Below, piece after piece: positions 27,446 to 36,292 of a stretch of 64,000 nt of DNA. The stretch is from Marinobacterium rhizophilum. GTDB taxonomy: Bacteria > Pseudomonadota > Gammaproteobacteria > Pseudomonadales > Balneatricaceae. Each line of letters begins with the position of its first letter. Position 1 is the stretch's first letter. Below the pieces are notes generated by a model. It ran no database searches and was not told where the DNA came from. It worked only from the letters and a program-made list of their open reading frames with translations. A program made the position numbers and the translations under genes. The stretch is taken from NCBI RefSeq assembly GCF_024397915.1, contig NZ_CP073347.1, forward strand, positions 62,001 to 126,000. The letters are read 5' to 3'.

Positions 27446-28201
27446 ATGTACAAAGCAAACTTAATCGCCGCCGCATTGCTGATAATCAACGGCTCTGGGC
27501 TGGCGGACGCTGGCAGTGGCGCAGGTGTTGCCGAAAATCTGATTGCCGAGCAGCTTCAGAAAATGGATACCGCCATTCAGATCACGTCTATCGAGCCGTC
27601 CGCGATGCCGGGCCTTTACGAGGTAATGCTTGCGAGTGGGGGCCTCCTGTATGCCGACCCGGGGGGGCAGTTCTTTGTGCAAGGGCAGCTGTATCGTGCC
27701 GACGGCGACAAGGGCATGGTCAATCTCACTGAAAAACGGCTCAATGCCCGCCGGCTGGCGCTGTTCTCGGCAGTCGACGCCGCGGACATGATCGTCTTCA
27801 AGCCGGATGGCGAGGTCAAGGCCCGGGTTACCGTATTCACCGATGTGGACTGCCCCTACTGCCGCAAGTTGCACCAGGAGGTGCCGAAGCTGAATGCGCT
27901 GGGCATCGAGGTAGACTACCTGGCTTTTCCGCGCGGCGGCGAGCGCTCGGCGGCCTTTGCCAAGATGCAATCGCTCTGGTGCGCCGCGCCGGAACAGCGC
28001 CAGACGGGCATGACGAAGTTGAAAAACGGTGAAGCCATCGCGTCCCTGAGCTGTGAGTCGCCGGTGCTGGAACAGTTCGAACTGGGTAAGAAGGTCGGCG
28101 TGACCGGCACCCCGGCGCTGTTGTTTCCCGATGGCCAACTGGTACCGGGCTATGTGCCGGCAGCGCGGCTGGCGGCCATGCTCGGCCTCGCGCCGCAATA
28201 G
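27446..28201 (+). CDS. DsbC/DsbG-like periplasmic disulfide isomerase
   Basis: The 251-residue protein starts at the ATG at 27446 (GAGGAAA 8 nt upstream); an open frame from 27221 lacks support. A signal peptide (ANLIAAALLIINGSGLADA) is followed by a DsbC-type dimerisation domain (about 25-110: IQITSIEPSAMPGLYEVML, GQFFVQGQLY), then a thioredoxin domain with VFTDVDCPYCRKLH (CPYC active site) and a cis-proline GTPALLF. It should isomerise or reduce disulfides in the periplasm. It lies between the T2SS operon and a run of cysteine-rich secreted proteins and seems to share their sigma54-type promoter, so it probably serves their folding. Confidence 0.9.
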   Translation: MYKANLIAAALLIINGSGLADAGSGAGVAENLIAEQLQKMDTAIQITSIEPSAMPGLYEVMLASGGLLYADPGGQFFVQGQLYRADGDKGMVNLTEKRLNARRLALFSAVDAADMIVFKPDGEVKARVTVFTDVDCPYCRKLHQEVPKLNALGIEVDYLAFPRGGERSAAFAKMQSLWCAAPEQRQTGMTKLKNGEAIASLSCESPVLEQFELGKKVGVTGTPALLFPDGQLVPGYVPAARLAAMLGLAPQ

Positions 28202-28458
28202 TCGTAGAGGCCCGAAAGTGTCGGAGCCCAGTATCTGGGCGAACCTGTGGTTCAAGTCGAACCCTTGTGGGCGCCCACTCCGTGGGCGAATAGGTCCTGT
28301 TCTTACAGGTGACTGGCGCGATTCACTTGCAGAGTGAACTCATGCAAGAGCAACCGCACCGCTGTACACCCCATAGGGAGCGTTAACCCAGGCTAACACT
28401 TCGGACGGGTCGCTTTTTAAAAGAAATCAATAGCTTGGCATCCGCAAGCCGAATAACT

Positions 28459-28474
28459 GTTTCCGCTAGCTTAC
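28459..28474 (+). promoter_or_regulatory. Weak candidate activator site upstream of the 28539 promoter
   Basis: GTTTCCGCTAGCTTAC ends 64 nt before the -24 element. Its right half (GCTAGCTTAC) resembles the right half of the dyads at 33476 and 40522. A better 16-bp dyad, GTTAACCCAGGCTAAC, lies further up at 28382-28397. Confidence 0.25.
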
Positions 28475-28538
28475 AAATCGAACCTGAAATGCCCTTACGT
28501 TGAAGATAAAAGTATATAAATTCAACAAGTTAGAGCAA

Positions 28539-28554
28539 TGGCACGGCTCTTGTA
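28539..28554 (+). promoter_or_regulatory. Candidate sigma54 promoter of the 28904 secreted-protein gene
   Basis: TGGCACGGCTCTTGTA has a perfect TGGCACG -24 element and TTGT at -12, with GG-N10-GT spacing. The gene start is 350 nt downstream. Confidence 0.6.
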
Positions 28555-28903
28555 TCTATCTGGGCACCAAAACCAAACGGCTTTGGCGTGGCCCGCGGTG
28601 ACCGTCGCCGGTTTCGCGGGAAGCAGGAGGCGCCCGGCGGCGCTGTGAATCGGCTCCGGACCCTCGAAAGCAAGTCATCGCATTCGTTGCGTAGCGGGAT
28701 ACAAGAGGAGGCGGTACCGGAGGTATTCCCCTCAGTCCGCCTCGGTAGTGCTTTCCCGCCGGCACTGATCAGACCGTCTACAGGAGATCCCAGACGCCAA
28801 GGCCAGGCGATCAGTCCACCGGCCGCAGCAGGCGAGGCAAAGGTGATGCAACTGGCTGCTTTTTCGTCAGGAGCGTCTCACCAAAAAACTGGAGGGTAAA
28901 GAC
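28555..28903 (+). other. Long 5' leader of the 28904 gene
   Basis: About 340 nt lie between the promoter candidate and the ATG. I see no open reading frame I would defend. A hairpin-forming segment occurs around 28708-28744 (AGGCGG ... CCGCCT). The leader does not match the GEMM-type elements found on the minus strand of this locus. Confidence 0.4.
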
Positions 28904-30319
28904 ATGTCTTTCCTGAATAATTGTAGTCCTGGGGCCTGCCTGAAGGCACTGCGAACGAGCGCGGTGGTAATGGCGGGTGCCTTGACAATGGTATTGGCTG
29001 CTCCAGCAGTGCAGGCCGCGCATTCTGATGGGCCGCTGGTACCCGCCGAAATAAAAAGTGGTAACCCGACCTGTACCAATTTTTATGGTAGTTCCATTAA
29101 TGGTGAGGAGTTGATCGAGTTTAAATATGAGCCTGTTGTAAGTGCAATCGGTGTCGGTGATGGAACCTTATCTGTCGATATTGTTGTAGACGGAAAAATG
29201 TTCTCTTGGGCGGCTACTGGCGGAAATATTATTGGTATATTCGCAAAGGGCGGACCAGGTGGGCATTTGTATGATTATGCTGACTTGAGTGATCCAAGTG
29301 TACATGCCCCTGTTCAAACTGATCACGATAATGGACTGACAGCGCTAGAAGGTCGTGGCCTGAGCCATATTTCGTTTTGCTATACCCCGGGTGCACCGGC
29401 TGTGTCGATCACCAAGGCCTGCGACGGCCCCGGCGTGACCCAGCCAGGTGGTACTACCGTGCTTTATACTTATGAATCCACCATTACCAACGACAGCTCC
29501 GGTGATTTCGACCTGACCGGATTCCGGCTTAAAGATAGCCCGCCAGCCGGTATAGCCTCCTGTACCGTTACCGATGTTGGTGGTGTCGCGGTCGGTATTG
29601 GTCTCAATGACGCCACTTTCACAGCGATCGGGGGTGGTTCCCTGGCGTCGGGTGAGTCCCTCGACCTGGAAATCCAGTGCTTGACGAGCGACGGCGTCGG
29701 CGCCATCTCCGAGGCAAACGAACTCTTCGTCGAAGCGGATGTGGTTGACAGTGCCGATGTCGTTGAGAATAGCGTCGAGTCGGATATCTGTGAGTTCAAC
29801 GCCACTCCGCAAATCGCGGTCCGTAAAATGTGTGCCGATACACCGGTACGCCTGATGGCTGATCCGGAAACCGATGAGTTGATGGTAGAAGCCTGCGTTG
29901 AAATCGAAGTGGAAAACACGGGCCTCGAGGCGCTCGAGAACGTTACGCTGCTGGACGATACCGTTGGTGGTATCTATGCCGCACCGAGTGGCTTCGATAT
30001 CGGTGGTCTGGCACCGGGTGCCATCCACATGACCGGCAAGGTCTGCTATCTGCCGAAAGCTTCCGACTCCAACCTGACACAGGATGGCGAAGAGCTTGGC
30101 AAGTATCTGGTGTGGACTTCAGATACCGGCGAGGCGGGTAACTTCCTCGCGGCGTTGTTTGACAATACCGCCGTGGCTATCGGCGACGGTGTGCTTTCCG
30201 GTCAGACCGCAGGTCCTGTTCAGGCTACTGCGAAGTGCAGCATCTGCTGGGATGATGATGGCGAAGGGGACATGGCATGTCCCGATCCGGACGATGTCCC
30301 GGATCCGTTGTTCCAGTGA
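28904..30319 (+). CDS. Secreted cysteine-rich protein with DUF11-like repeats
   Basis: The 471-residue protein starts at an ATG with GGAGGG 8 nt upstream. A signal peptide ends near VQAAHS (about residue 40). An N-terminal unknown domain (40-165) is followed by two DUF11-like beta-sandwich repeats (about 165-300 and 300-430: YTYESTITNDSSGDFDLTGFRLKDS; VEIEVENTGLEALENVTLLDD). The tail is acidic with a cysteine cluster (CSICWDDDGEGDMACPDPDD). It has about 13 cysteines, suggesting several disulfides. It is probably exported by Sec and then the T2SS as a surface or matrix protein; no enzymatic motif is seen. Confidence 0.75.
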   Translation: MSFLNNCSPGACLKALRTSAVVMAGALTMVLAAPAVQAAHSDGPLVPAEIKSGNPTCTNFYGSSINGEELIEFKYEPVVSAIGVGDGTLSVDIVVDGKMFSWAATGGNIIGIFAKGGPGGHLYDYADLSDPSVHAPVQTDHDNGLTALEGRGLSHISFCYTPGAPAVSITKACDGPGVTQPGGTTVLYTYESTITNDSSGDFDLTGFRLKDSPPAGIASCTVTDVGGVAVGIGLNDATFTAIGGGSLASGESLDLEIQCLTSDGVGAISEANELFVEADVVDSADVVENSVESDICEFNATPQIAVRKMCADTPVRLMADPETDELMVEACVEIEVENTGLEALENVTLLDDTVGGIYAAPSGFDIGGLAPGAIHMTGKVCYLPKASDSNLTQDGEELGKYLVWTSDTGEAGNFLAALFDNTAVAIGDGVLSGQTAGPVQATAKCSICWDDDGEGDMACPDPDDVPDPLFQ

Positions 30320-30373
30320 TGGGCACGCACCGCAGACATTGAGGGGCAATGGGAGTGCCCCTCCCAACCTTGG

Positions 30374-30407
30374 AACAATAACCGGAGCTGATGCTCCGGT
30401 TATTGTT
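30374..30407. terminator. Bidirectional rho-independent terminator
   Basis: AACAATAACCGGAGC and its exact complement flank a TGAT loop (15 perfect pairs), with A/T-rich arms giving U-rich ends in both directions. It separates the convergent 28904 and 30462 genes. A second GC hairpin (GAGGGGCA/TGCCCCTC, 30341-30363) lies just before it. Confidence 0.85.
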
Positions 30408-30461
30408 TGGGGTTACCGCCGTGCTGTTGATGGACCCGGGAGGGTGAAGCCGGATGGCGGC

Positions 30462-32744
30462 CTACTTGTTTTTACCGTTTCCTTTGCCGGAATGGCCGGT
30501 ATCGCTACCGCTTTCCGGCGAAATCGTTACGGTGGCGGTGGCACTCAGACGACCGTCACTGATTGTATAGCTGAAACTGTCGCCGTTCTTGAAGTTCCGG
30601 GCCGGACTGTAGGTGACAGTGCCATCATGGTTGATGAGAACGCTGCCCTTGCTTCCCTGGGTAATCGCGGTGATGGTCAGGTGGTCGCCGTCCGGATCCG
30701 AGTCGTTGGCAAGTACCGGGATGCTGACGACACTGTTTGGTCCGGTAGCGGCGGTGTCACCAGTGGCGATCGGCGCACGGTTGCTGTCGGGTGGACTGAC
30801 ACTGACGGTCACGTTCGCGCTGGCGCTGGCGCCCTTGCCGTCGGAGACGCTGTAGTTGAATGTTTCGTTACCGCTGAAACCGCTATTAGGCGTAAAGATA
30901 ATATCCCCACCGCTGATCTGGGCGCTGCCGTTGACCCCGCTGACGGATGTTATGCTCAGGCTGTCGCCATCGGGGTCGGAATCATTGGCCAGAACCGGGA
31001 TCGCAACCGATGTCGCGGTATGGGTGGTGGCGCTGTCGTTCACTGCTACAGGTGCACGGTTGGATGTCCCACCGGAACCGGCGGCGTAACTGATATCGAC
31101 GGTGATTCCGGAGCTGTCGCTGGACAAGGGGGTGATCGTCACCCCGGCGATTTCGTCCTGGTAGCTGTAGCCCACTTCAAGGGCGGCATCGCGAAAGTCC
31201 AGGCCTGAGTTGAAGGTAATACTATCGGGCGTCATATCCAGCAGGTAGCTGCTGTTGCCATCGCCTTCGATGGCCGTATGCAGCAGTACGCCATTCGCCA
31301 GATTCTCCGGATTGGAGAACATATCGGTGTTTTCGAAGATTCCGGCGTCAAACCCGACCGGCTGGCGGTACTCGAGGTAGTACCAGCTGCGTGCGCCGGT
31401 GGCAGGATCCGTGCCCCGCAGAACCTTCAGACCCTTGACCTGGCTGTTGGTTGTCGCCATCGGGCTCAGGGTATAGACGCCATCGGCAACGACTTCGGTC
31501 ACCGGAGGCGATTGGTTATATCCAAGCCATCCCAGCCTTTCTTTTTGGAAAGCGTTGAAGTGAGCGCTATCCGAACCCATGGTGTCGAAAATGTCGCCAT
31601 ACTCCGAGTGACTGCAGCCCGTTCCCAGAACCGCGCCACCATCGCATTTCTGTCCATGGGCGTGGCGGAGGCCAAAATTATGCCCCAGTTCATGGGCAAG
31701 GGTGTGGAAGTCCGGGCCGGAGACGATCCAGCTCTTGGACGGCGATCCGCCAACGGTACCGGTATCGAGATTACAGCCGCTGGACGGCGCCATTATGTAT
31801 ACCAGATGGTCGTAGCTGGACAGGTTGACACCGGCCGCAGTTGCGGCCGCGTTGGCGTAGTCGTCGATATCGGACGAGCAGGTACCACCACTGATTGGCA
31901 GCGTGTACCAACCAAAGACGTTGCCACTGAGTGATGCCTGGTTGTACGAGTTTTCGCGATACAAGTCGTTAACCTGTCCGAAAAGCACATCCTGAACCTG
32001 GGAACTGGTCCACGGCTTGTCGCCCGGATCGTTCTGGAAGTTGACCAACATCACGGCGACACGGTGGTCGCCAAAGGTATTCGGTAGCGGTCCCGCAGTG
32101 CCTCCATTATCTCCCCCGGTAGCGCCCATCACCAGAATACCGCTGTCGTCCAGTAACAGTTCGCCACTGGTACCGTCGGCGTCGTTTGCTTGCGGAAACA
32201 GCAGACCCTGCAGTTGCACCTGCTGGCCGGTCAGTGCGGCAGCGTTTTTACCGTTGCTGTGTAGCTCGAAACGCTCGCCGAACGGCGTCTTGACGAACTG
32301 GTGCAGCCGGGCCGTACCGGCTTCGAAGTCTTCCTCGTAGATGGCTTCGTATTCACCCTCGAGTTCCAGCTTCTGCTCGAGCATCGCCTGCACTTCGGCG
32401 GGCATGCCGACCTGCTTCTCTTGCGGAATAGCCACACGCAGCGCTTCGGCGGGGCTGGATTCCAGCAGCCCGAGCAGAAAGGTGCGGCGCTCTTCGGCCT
32501 TGGCAATCATCTGCTGCAGTGCGCGGGATTTCTCGGCGCCCCGGGCCTTGGCCCAGCGCTTTTGCAGTGCGGCCAGTGCCTGGGTGTGATCGGATGCCTT
32601 TTGGCGCGCCTGTTCGGCAACAGCGTGGGGCGTGGCCTGATCGTCGTCATTGCCGGCGAATGCGGCCAGGGTGGTGCAACTGAGGGCTAGGGCGAGGCCG
32701 GTGGTGGCCAGGGACTGGCTGAATGAGGGCCTGGATAGGCGCAT
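30462..32744 (-). CDS. Secreted M11/gametolysin-like zinc metalloprotease with cadherin-like domains (1)
   Basis: The 760-residue protein has a signal peptide (about 1-30), a helical propeptide-like region (EQARQKASDHTQALAALQKR ... PFGERFEL) and a metzincin-type catalytic domain. The zinc motif HELGHNFGLRH lies near residue 350 and a Met-turn DTMGSD follows, as in peptidase family M11. Two tandem cadherin-like (VCBS/Ig_17-type) domains follow, with NRAPVA and LANDSDPDGDSLSITS motifs that bind calcium in relatives. The C-terminus is a basic Gly/Asn/Lys tail (GHSGKGNGKNK). The ATG follows AGGAGAG. It is preceded by a GEMM-I-like riboswitch leader. The protein is paralogous to that at 37197-39812, including the propeptide. 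It is probably a T2SS exoprotease. Confidence 0.85.
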   Translation of the reverse strand: MRLSRPSFSQSLATTGLALALSCTTLAAFAGNDDDQATPHAVAEQARQKASDHTQALAALQKRWAKARGAEKSRALQQMIAKAEERRTFLLGLLESSPAEALRVAIPQEKQVGMPAEVQAMLEQKLELEGEYEAIYEEDFEAGTARLHQFVKTPFGERFELHSNGKNAAALTGQQVQLQGLLFPQANDADGTSGELLLDDSGILVMGATGGDNGGTAGPLPNTFGDHRVAVMLVNFQNDPGDKPWTSSQVQDVLFGQVNDLYRENSYNQASLSGNVFGWYTLPISGGTCSSDIDDYANAAATAAGVNLSSYDHLVYIMAPSSGCNLDTGTVGGSPSKSWIVSGPDFHTLAHELGHNFGLRHAHGQKCDGGAVLGTGCSHSEYGDIFDTMGSDSAHFNAFQKERLGWLGYNQSPPVTEVVADGVYTLSPMATTNSQVKGLKVLRGTDPATGARSWYYLEYRQPVGFDAGIFENTDMFSNPENLANGVLLHTAIEGDGNSSYLLDMTPDSITFNSGLDFRDAALEVGYSYQDEIAGVTITPLSSDSSGITVDISYAAGSGGTSNRAPVAVNDSATTHTATSVAIPVLANDSDPDGDSLSITSVSGVNGSAQISGGDIIFTPNSGFSGNETFNYSVSDGKGASASANVTVSVSPPDSNRAPIATGDTAATGPNSVVSIPVLANDSDPDGDHLTITAITQGSKGSVLINHDGTVTYSPARNFKNGDSFSYTISDGRLSATATVTISPESGSDTGHSGKGNGKNK

Positions 32745-32772
32745 GGGTCTCTCCTGAAGTTAAAAATTCAGC

Positions 32773-32917
32773 AAAGATCCTCTAGCGGCCAATCCGTCAG
32801 TGGTTCTCTCCTTCGGCGGTCCGGCGATCCCTATCTATACCCTGGGGCTTGGATGAGGACCCGTAACTTTGCGCCGCCTGATTACTCAGGCGTTGCCTTT
32901 GTCGGGAGAGGATCTTT
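32773..32917 (-). ncRNA. GEMM-I (c-di-GMP-I) riboswitch-like leader, copy 1
   Basis: In the minus-strand RNA, GACAAAGGCAAC leads into a perfect GCCUGA-GUAA-UCAGGC hairpin (GNRA loop), then GGCGCAAAGUUACGGGUCC, a variable stem-loop, and GGGAUCGCCGGACCGCCGAAGG. This reproduces the GEMM-I order GGCAAA - GNRA hairpin - GACGCAAAGC - GGGUCU stem - AGCCGGGUUGCC. The positions equivalent to Vc2 G20, A47 and C92 appear as G, A and C, so c-di-GMP rather than cGAMP is expected. The aptamer core is 32814-32905. AAAGAUCCUCU before it and AGAGGAUCUUU after it are exact complements. The same structure recurs at 39840 and 46824 with compensating changes in the variable stem. It lies 28 nt before the protease ATG. 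Confidence 0.82.
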
Positions 32918-33117
32918 CCAGTATCAAGTTGTTGCCGCAGTACTCTGTTCCCGCGGATACAGCTAAAATTCGTGCGCCCGGCTTATCGCAGCCAAGTGTT
33001 TCAAGTCGGTACATTCGATCATCCCTGTTCAGTGCTGTGCCTGGGCGTCTTTGGGTTATCTGTTACAAAATCGTATCAATAGCGAGGCTGTTTGCGTGCC
33101 CCGCGAAACTGGTAAGA

Positions 33118-33162
33118 ACTATAACATGTTGAATTGATCGCTATTTATACAGATGTGGAATA
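33118..33162 (-). promoter_or_regulatory. Extended -10 promoter plus conserved activator-like box, copy 1
   Basis: The minus strand carries TGTTATAGT (extended -10; TATAGT at 33123-33118). About 19 nt upstream is a box, TTCCACATCTGTATAAATA (33160-33142), covering the missing -35 region. Both parts recur at the same spacing upstream of the other two riboswitch genes (40187-40230, 47168-47212). The start of transcription would be about 190 nt before the aptamer. Confidence 0.55.
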
Positions 33163-33475
33163 TGGCACGGGGGCAATGTTGCGAATCTGATCGGTTTTTC
33201 CCATATGCGTTGCTGTTTGCAGACAGCGGCTCGCCTGACCGTGATCAGTCGTAAGTCTGATGAAACAGATTGCCCGTTTTCGCCGGGTGAAGGGGTCACG
33301 GCCTTCGGTTGTGGACTGTGCAGGGAAGGTTGGGTCTCTGCCTGCCGTGGCGCATGGCAATAACGGCACGCTGGCGCTGTTGCATCCGGAGGCGGGCTGT
33401 ATCGTCACCCTGACAAGAGACTTGCCTTGAGTTCTTCTTGCAATTCAACAGGTTAATCTTTCATTCAGCCGATCT

Positions 33476-33491
33476 GTAAGGCCTGCTTAAC
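33476..33491 (+). promoter_or_regulatory. 16-bp dyad, candidate enhancer-binding-protein site
   Basis: GTAAGGCCTGCTTAAC is an imperfect dyad ending exactly 65 nt before the -24 element at 33557. The dyad at 40522-40537 (GTAAGGCTGGCTTTAC) has the same length and the same 65-nt spacing to its promoter. Confidence 0.45.
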
Positions 33492-33556
33492 GCTCTGGCA
33501 ACGGACCCACGCGGCCGCCGGATATTTTTCTTATGATTATCAGTTGCTTATAAATA

Positions 33557-33572
33557 TGGCCCGGCTCTTGCT
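33557..33572 (+). promoter_or_regulatory. Sigma54 (-24/-12) promoter of the 33890 gene
   Basis: TGGCCCGGCTCTTGCT fits TGGCACG-N4-TTGCW with the invariant GG-N10-GC. It lies 320 nt before the ATG, downstream of a dyad. Confidence 0.7.
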
Positions 33573-33889
33573 TGTACTGCTGTGACAGCTTTGGGTATGG
33601 CGTGCGTCGTGCCAAAAGCCGACGGGGAGCGCCGGGGTTGTGGTATCTGTTGTCAGCCATTCGCGTGTTCCCGCTGCAAGGTGGTTTCTGCTCTGGTCAC
33701 TGCACGGGCGTGAAGGAAGGTCGTGCGACGGGCAGCGTTCGAGGGTAAGGGAGCTATTGAAACCACCGGATACAGGGACAGGAGACGAACCACAGGAGTT
33801 TCATCGGTACTGTTTGTGACCGGCGAGATTCCATTTCAAACCCGAGCGGTTAACAGCAAGGCGCACCGCTGTGGTTCTGGAGGTGGGAA
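33573..33889 (+). other. Long 5' leader of the 33890 gene
   Basis: About 310 nt separate the promoter from the ATG, with no convincing reading frame. Several GGAG/AGGAG stretches occur (33780-33800), but only the one at 33878 is placed to serve a start. No known riboswitch is recognised. Confidence 0.4.
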
Positions 33890-36112
33890 ATGCGAACGTT
33901 AGATCTGTGTAAAAAGCTCCCAATCTGGCTATTGGGAGCCACTCTGTGCGCGGCGTCTTTTACGAGCATGGCCGCGGATGTCAACCCTTATGAACTCGAC
34001 GGCGATACCGAGGACTCCACCGCGAACAATCCGGGGGATGGTACGACCGGCGGCCTTTCTGACTACGGTGATGCTCTAAACGCCCCGATGTTTGGCGACG
34101 ATGCAGACACCGTGTTCCTGCAGGAATGTAGGGAAGGTCGTGTGGTGCTGCCGGTGAATAACGACCCGGGATCTATCTACAGCAACGCCAACAACTGCGG
34201 TGCAGCCTGGGCGGCGGGGATGTTTCAGGCGTTCGATCCCAATAGCGATTCGGATACGGCCGCTTTCGAGCAGGTCTTTATTGATGACTCCTTCGAACCT
34301 GATGCCTCGCACCACCAGCCGAGTAACAAGGACGAAGCACCGCTTGGGGGTGCCGCCGGTGGTGGCCTGTCGGCGGTATCGTCGGACCCCTGGGGCTGTG
34401 TTATCAAACCCAACGTCAACAACAAAAACGACCTGTTGCACGGGGTCGTAACCTTCTATCGCGACGCCGAGGGTGCCATATACTCTTACGCTGGCGCCGA
34501 CCGCGACAAGAACGAGGGTAACGAGAACTTCGGTGTCTGGTATCTGCAGGACCCCGAGGTTGGCTGTACGCCGACGGCACTGGGTGGGTCCGGCGAGTTC
34601 ACCGGTGTGCATATGCATGGCGACATTCTGGCGGTGGGGGAATTCACCAAAGGTGGTTCCCTGGCCACTATCCTGATTTTCGAATGGCAGGATCCGAGCC
34701 CGGCATCGCCGGAAAGCGGCGATGAAGTACTGGCGCTGATCAATACCGGCGGTAACTGCTCGGTAGCACACCCCGCCACCGACGCCTGCGGCGAAGTGAA
34801 CGGCGCCAGTATCTTCCCGGCTTGGCGGCCTATAATCAATGGCGCAACGGCGACAGGGTCCAGTAAGAAGCCGAAATTCGGCGAGCTGCAGGATAACATG
34901 TGGGCCGAAATGGGCGATCAGATCATCCCGGCAGGTTCGGATATCTGCTTCTCCAAAGTCATGCTCGAGTCCCGTACCTCCCAGTCGGTCACCGCCAACC
35001 TGTTCGACTTTATGCTCGCCAATGTGAATATCTGCGGCAGCATCACCATCGAGAAGGTTACGATCGGTGATACCGGGACTTTCGATATCGATACCGATAT
35101 TCCTGACGGCACGAATGCCGCCGGAACCGAGCCGAGCGCTGGCGATTTCGATCTAACCACAACCGCTTCGGGTGTGGCTGGTCTGGATAGCGAAACCTTC
35201 CTCAACCTGCAAGCCGGTGATTACGACGTATCTGAATTGGTTCCGGCGGGTTGGGAGCTGACGGCCATGACCTGTACAGGCGATGACGACGGTGGCTCGG
35301 TCTTCCCGTTGCCCGCGGCCTTGCCAATCAGTACAGGCGGAACCGGTACCTTTATGATCGATCTGGACATCGGTGAGAGCATAACCTGCCGCTTTGTGAA
35401 TGAGGCGTTGGGTGATATCTCTGCCACTAAGGTCGTGGTCAATGCCTGTGACGTTTCGGACGGAGGTCTGTTTACATTGCGTCTCGATGGTGTTGCCAAA
35501 GCGACAAATATTGGCGACGGTGGAGGCTTTGGGCCACTGGAAGTCAGCCCGGGCAGCTTCACGGTTGATGAGATTGCCGGTACTGGTACGGATCTGGCGA
35601 ACTACACCTCGACCACGGGTGGCGACTGTGCCACTGACGGTTCTGTCACCGTGGGCACCGGTGACAGCAAGTCCTGTACTATCACCAACGTCCGCCGGCC
35701 GACGATCAAGATCGTGAAAGAGTTGACCGGTGGGTCAGGGCCAACCTTCGATCTGCTGATCGACGATGGTAATAACAACTCCTTCGATCATGAGACCGAG
35801 GCGCAGGGAGATGGCGGTATGACCAGTTCTCTAGTGGTCACCACGGTTCTCGGGGGATCTGGCCTGGCGACCACGTATGGACCTGTGAAAGTGGCCGAAA
35901 CAGCTGCAGACGGAGCGGAAACCATTCCGGGCGCAGTGACCATACCGGCATCAGTCGGCGGCTTTACGTCGTCCTGGCGCTGCGATGATACCGGCACCAC
36001 GACCGGTTCGGGTGCCAGCGTAGTGGTACCGGCCTTGCTGCCTGGTGAGGACGTGACCTGCATCGTCACTAACATCCCGGTTGCTGCAGCTGCCTGTACT
36101 CCGGGTAGCTAA
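33890..36112 (+). CDS. Large secreted prealbumin/SpaA-like protein
   Basis: The 740-residue protein has a signal peptide ending near TSMAAD (29). The N-terminal domain (about 30-385) ends with the segment DICFSKVMLESRTSQSVTANLF..NVNICGSITIEK. That same segment type occurs in the 42161 protein (FGFASLKSRSSDSFSAQMKDF), so the two share a module. Three prealbumin/SpaA-like beta domains follow (about 385-505, 505-605 and 605-735) with GDYDVSELVPAGWELTAMTC and GSFTVDEIAGTG motifs. Cysteines at domain ends suggest disulfide rather than isopeptide stabilisation. Actinobacterial adhesin-like proteins share the fold. The start follows GGAGGTGGG. It is probably an exported adhesin or matrix protein. 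Confidence 0.78.
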   Translation: MRTLDLCKKLPIWLLGATLCAASFTSMAADVNPYELDGDTEDSTANNPGDGTTGGLSDYGDALNAPMFGDDADTVFLQECREGRVVLPVNNDPGSIYSNANNCGAAWAAGMFQAFDPNSDSDTAAFEQVFIDDSFEPDASHHQPSNKDEAPLGGAAGGGLSAVSSDPWGCVIKPNVNNKNDLLHGVVTFYRDAEGAIYSYAGADRDKNEGNENFGVWYLQDPEVGCTPTALGGSGEFTGVHMHGDILAVGEFTKGGSLATILIFEWQDPSPASPESGDEVLALINTGGNCSVAHPATDACGEVNGASIFPAWRPIINGATATGSSKKPKFGELQDNMWAEMGDQIIPAGSDICFSKVMLESRTSQSVTANLFDFMLANVNICGSITIEKVTIGDTGTFDIDTDIPDGTNAAGTEPSAGDFDLTTTASGVAGLDSETFLNLQAGDYDVSELVPAGWELTAMTCTGDDDGGSVFPLPAALPISTGGTGTFMIDLDIGESITCRFVNEALGDISATKVVVNACDVSDGGLFTLRLDGVAKATNIGDGGGFGPLEVSPGSFTVDEIAGTGTDLANYTSTTGGDCATDGSVTVGTGDSKSCTITNVRRPTIKIVKELTGGSGPTFDLLIDDGNNNSFDHETEAQGDGGMTSSLVVTTVLGGSGLATTYGPVKVAETAADGAETIPGAVTIPASVGGFTSSWRCDDTGTTTGSGASVVVPALLPGEDVTCIVTNIPVAAAACTPGS

Positions 36113-36150
36113 TGAAGGCGAAAGAACCTGTTGAATAAACAGACGATACC

Positions 36151-36181
36151 GCGGCGACCAGGTCTGGTCGCCGCTTTTTTT
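36151..36181 (+). terminator. Rho-independent terminator after the 33890 gene
   Basis: GCGGCGACCAG and CTGGTCGCCGC form an 11-pair stem followed by seven T, 39 nt after the stop codon. Confidence 0.9.
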
Positions 36182-36292
36182 GAGCTCGTCAGTCTTGAGC
36201 ATTCATTCGCCACTTGACTGGCGGCCAGCTAGGCTTAACTGGCGTCTGCGGAGTTTATCGATCATTACAGGTGACTCACTGGAGAACACATT

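Noticed and set aside
28700..28760. Structured part of the 28904 leader as a fourth GEMM riboswitch
   Set aside because: It lacks GCGCAAAG, the GNRA-capped hairpin and the GCCGG closing segment found in the three minus-strand copies.
33088..33106. A minus-strand GGCACG-N6-GC arrangement like a sigma54 promoter before riboswitch copy 1
   Set aside because: It has CAGC instead of TTGC at -12 and is absent from the other two leaders, which share a clear extended -10 element instead.
33260..33430. A 56-codon plus-strand ORF in the region upstream of the first protease gene
   Set aside because: It has no ribosome-binding site, is not conserved at the paralogous position near 40.3 kb, and overlaps the presumed regulatory region; the parallel DNA similarity there looks regulatory rather than coding.
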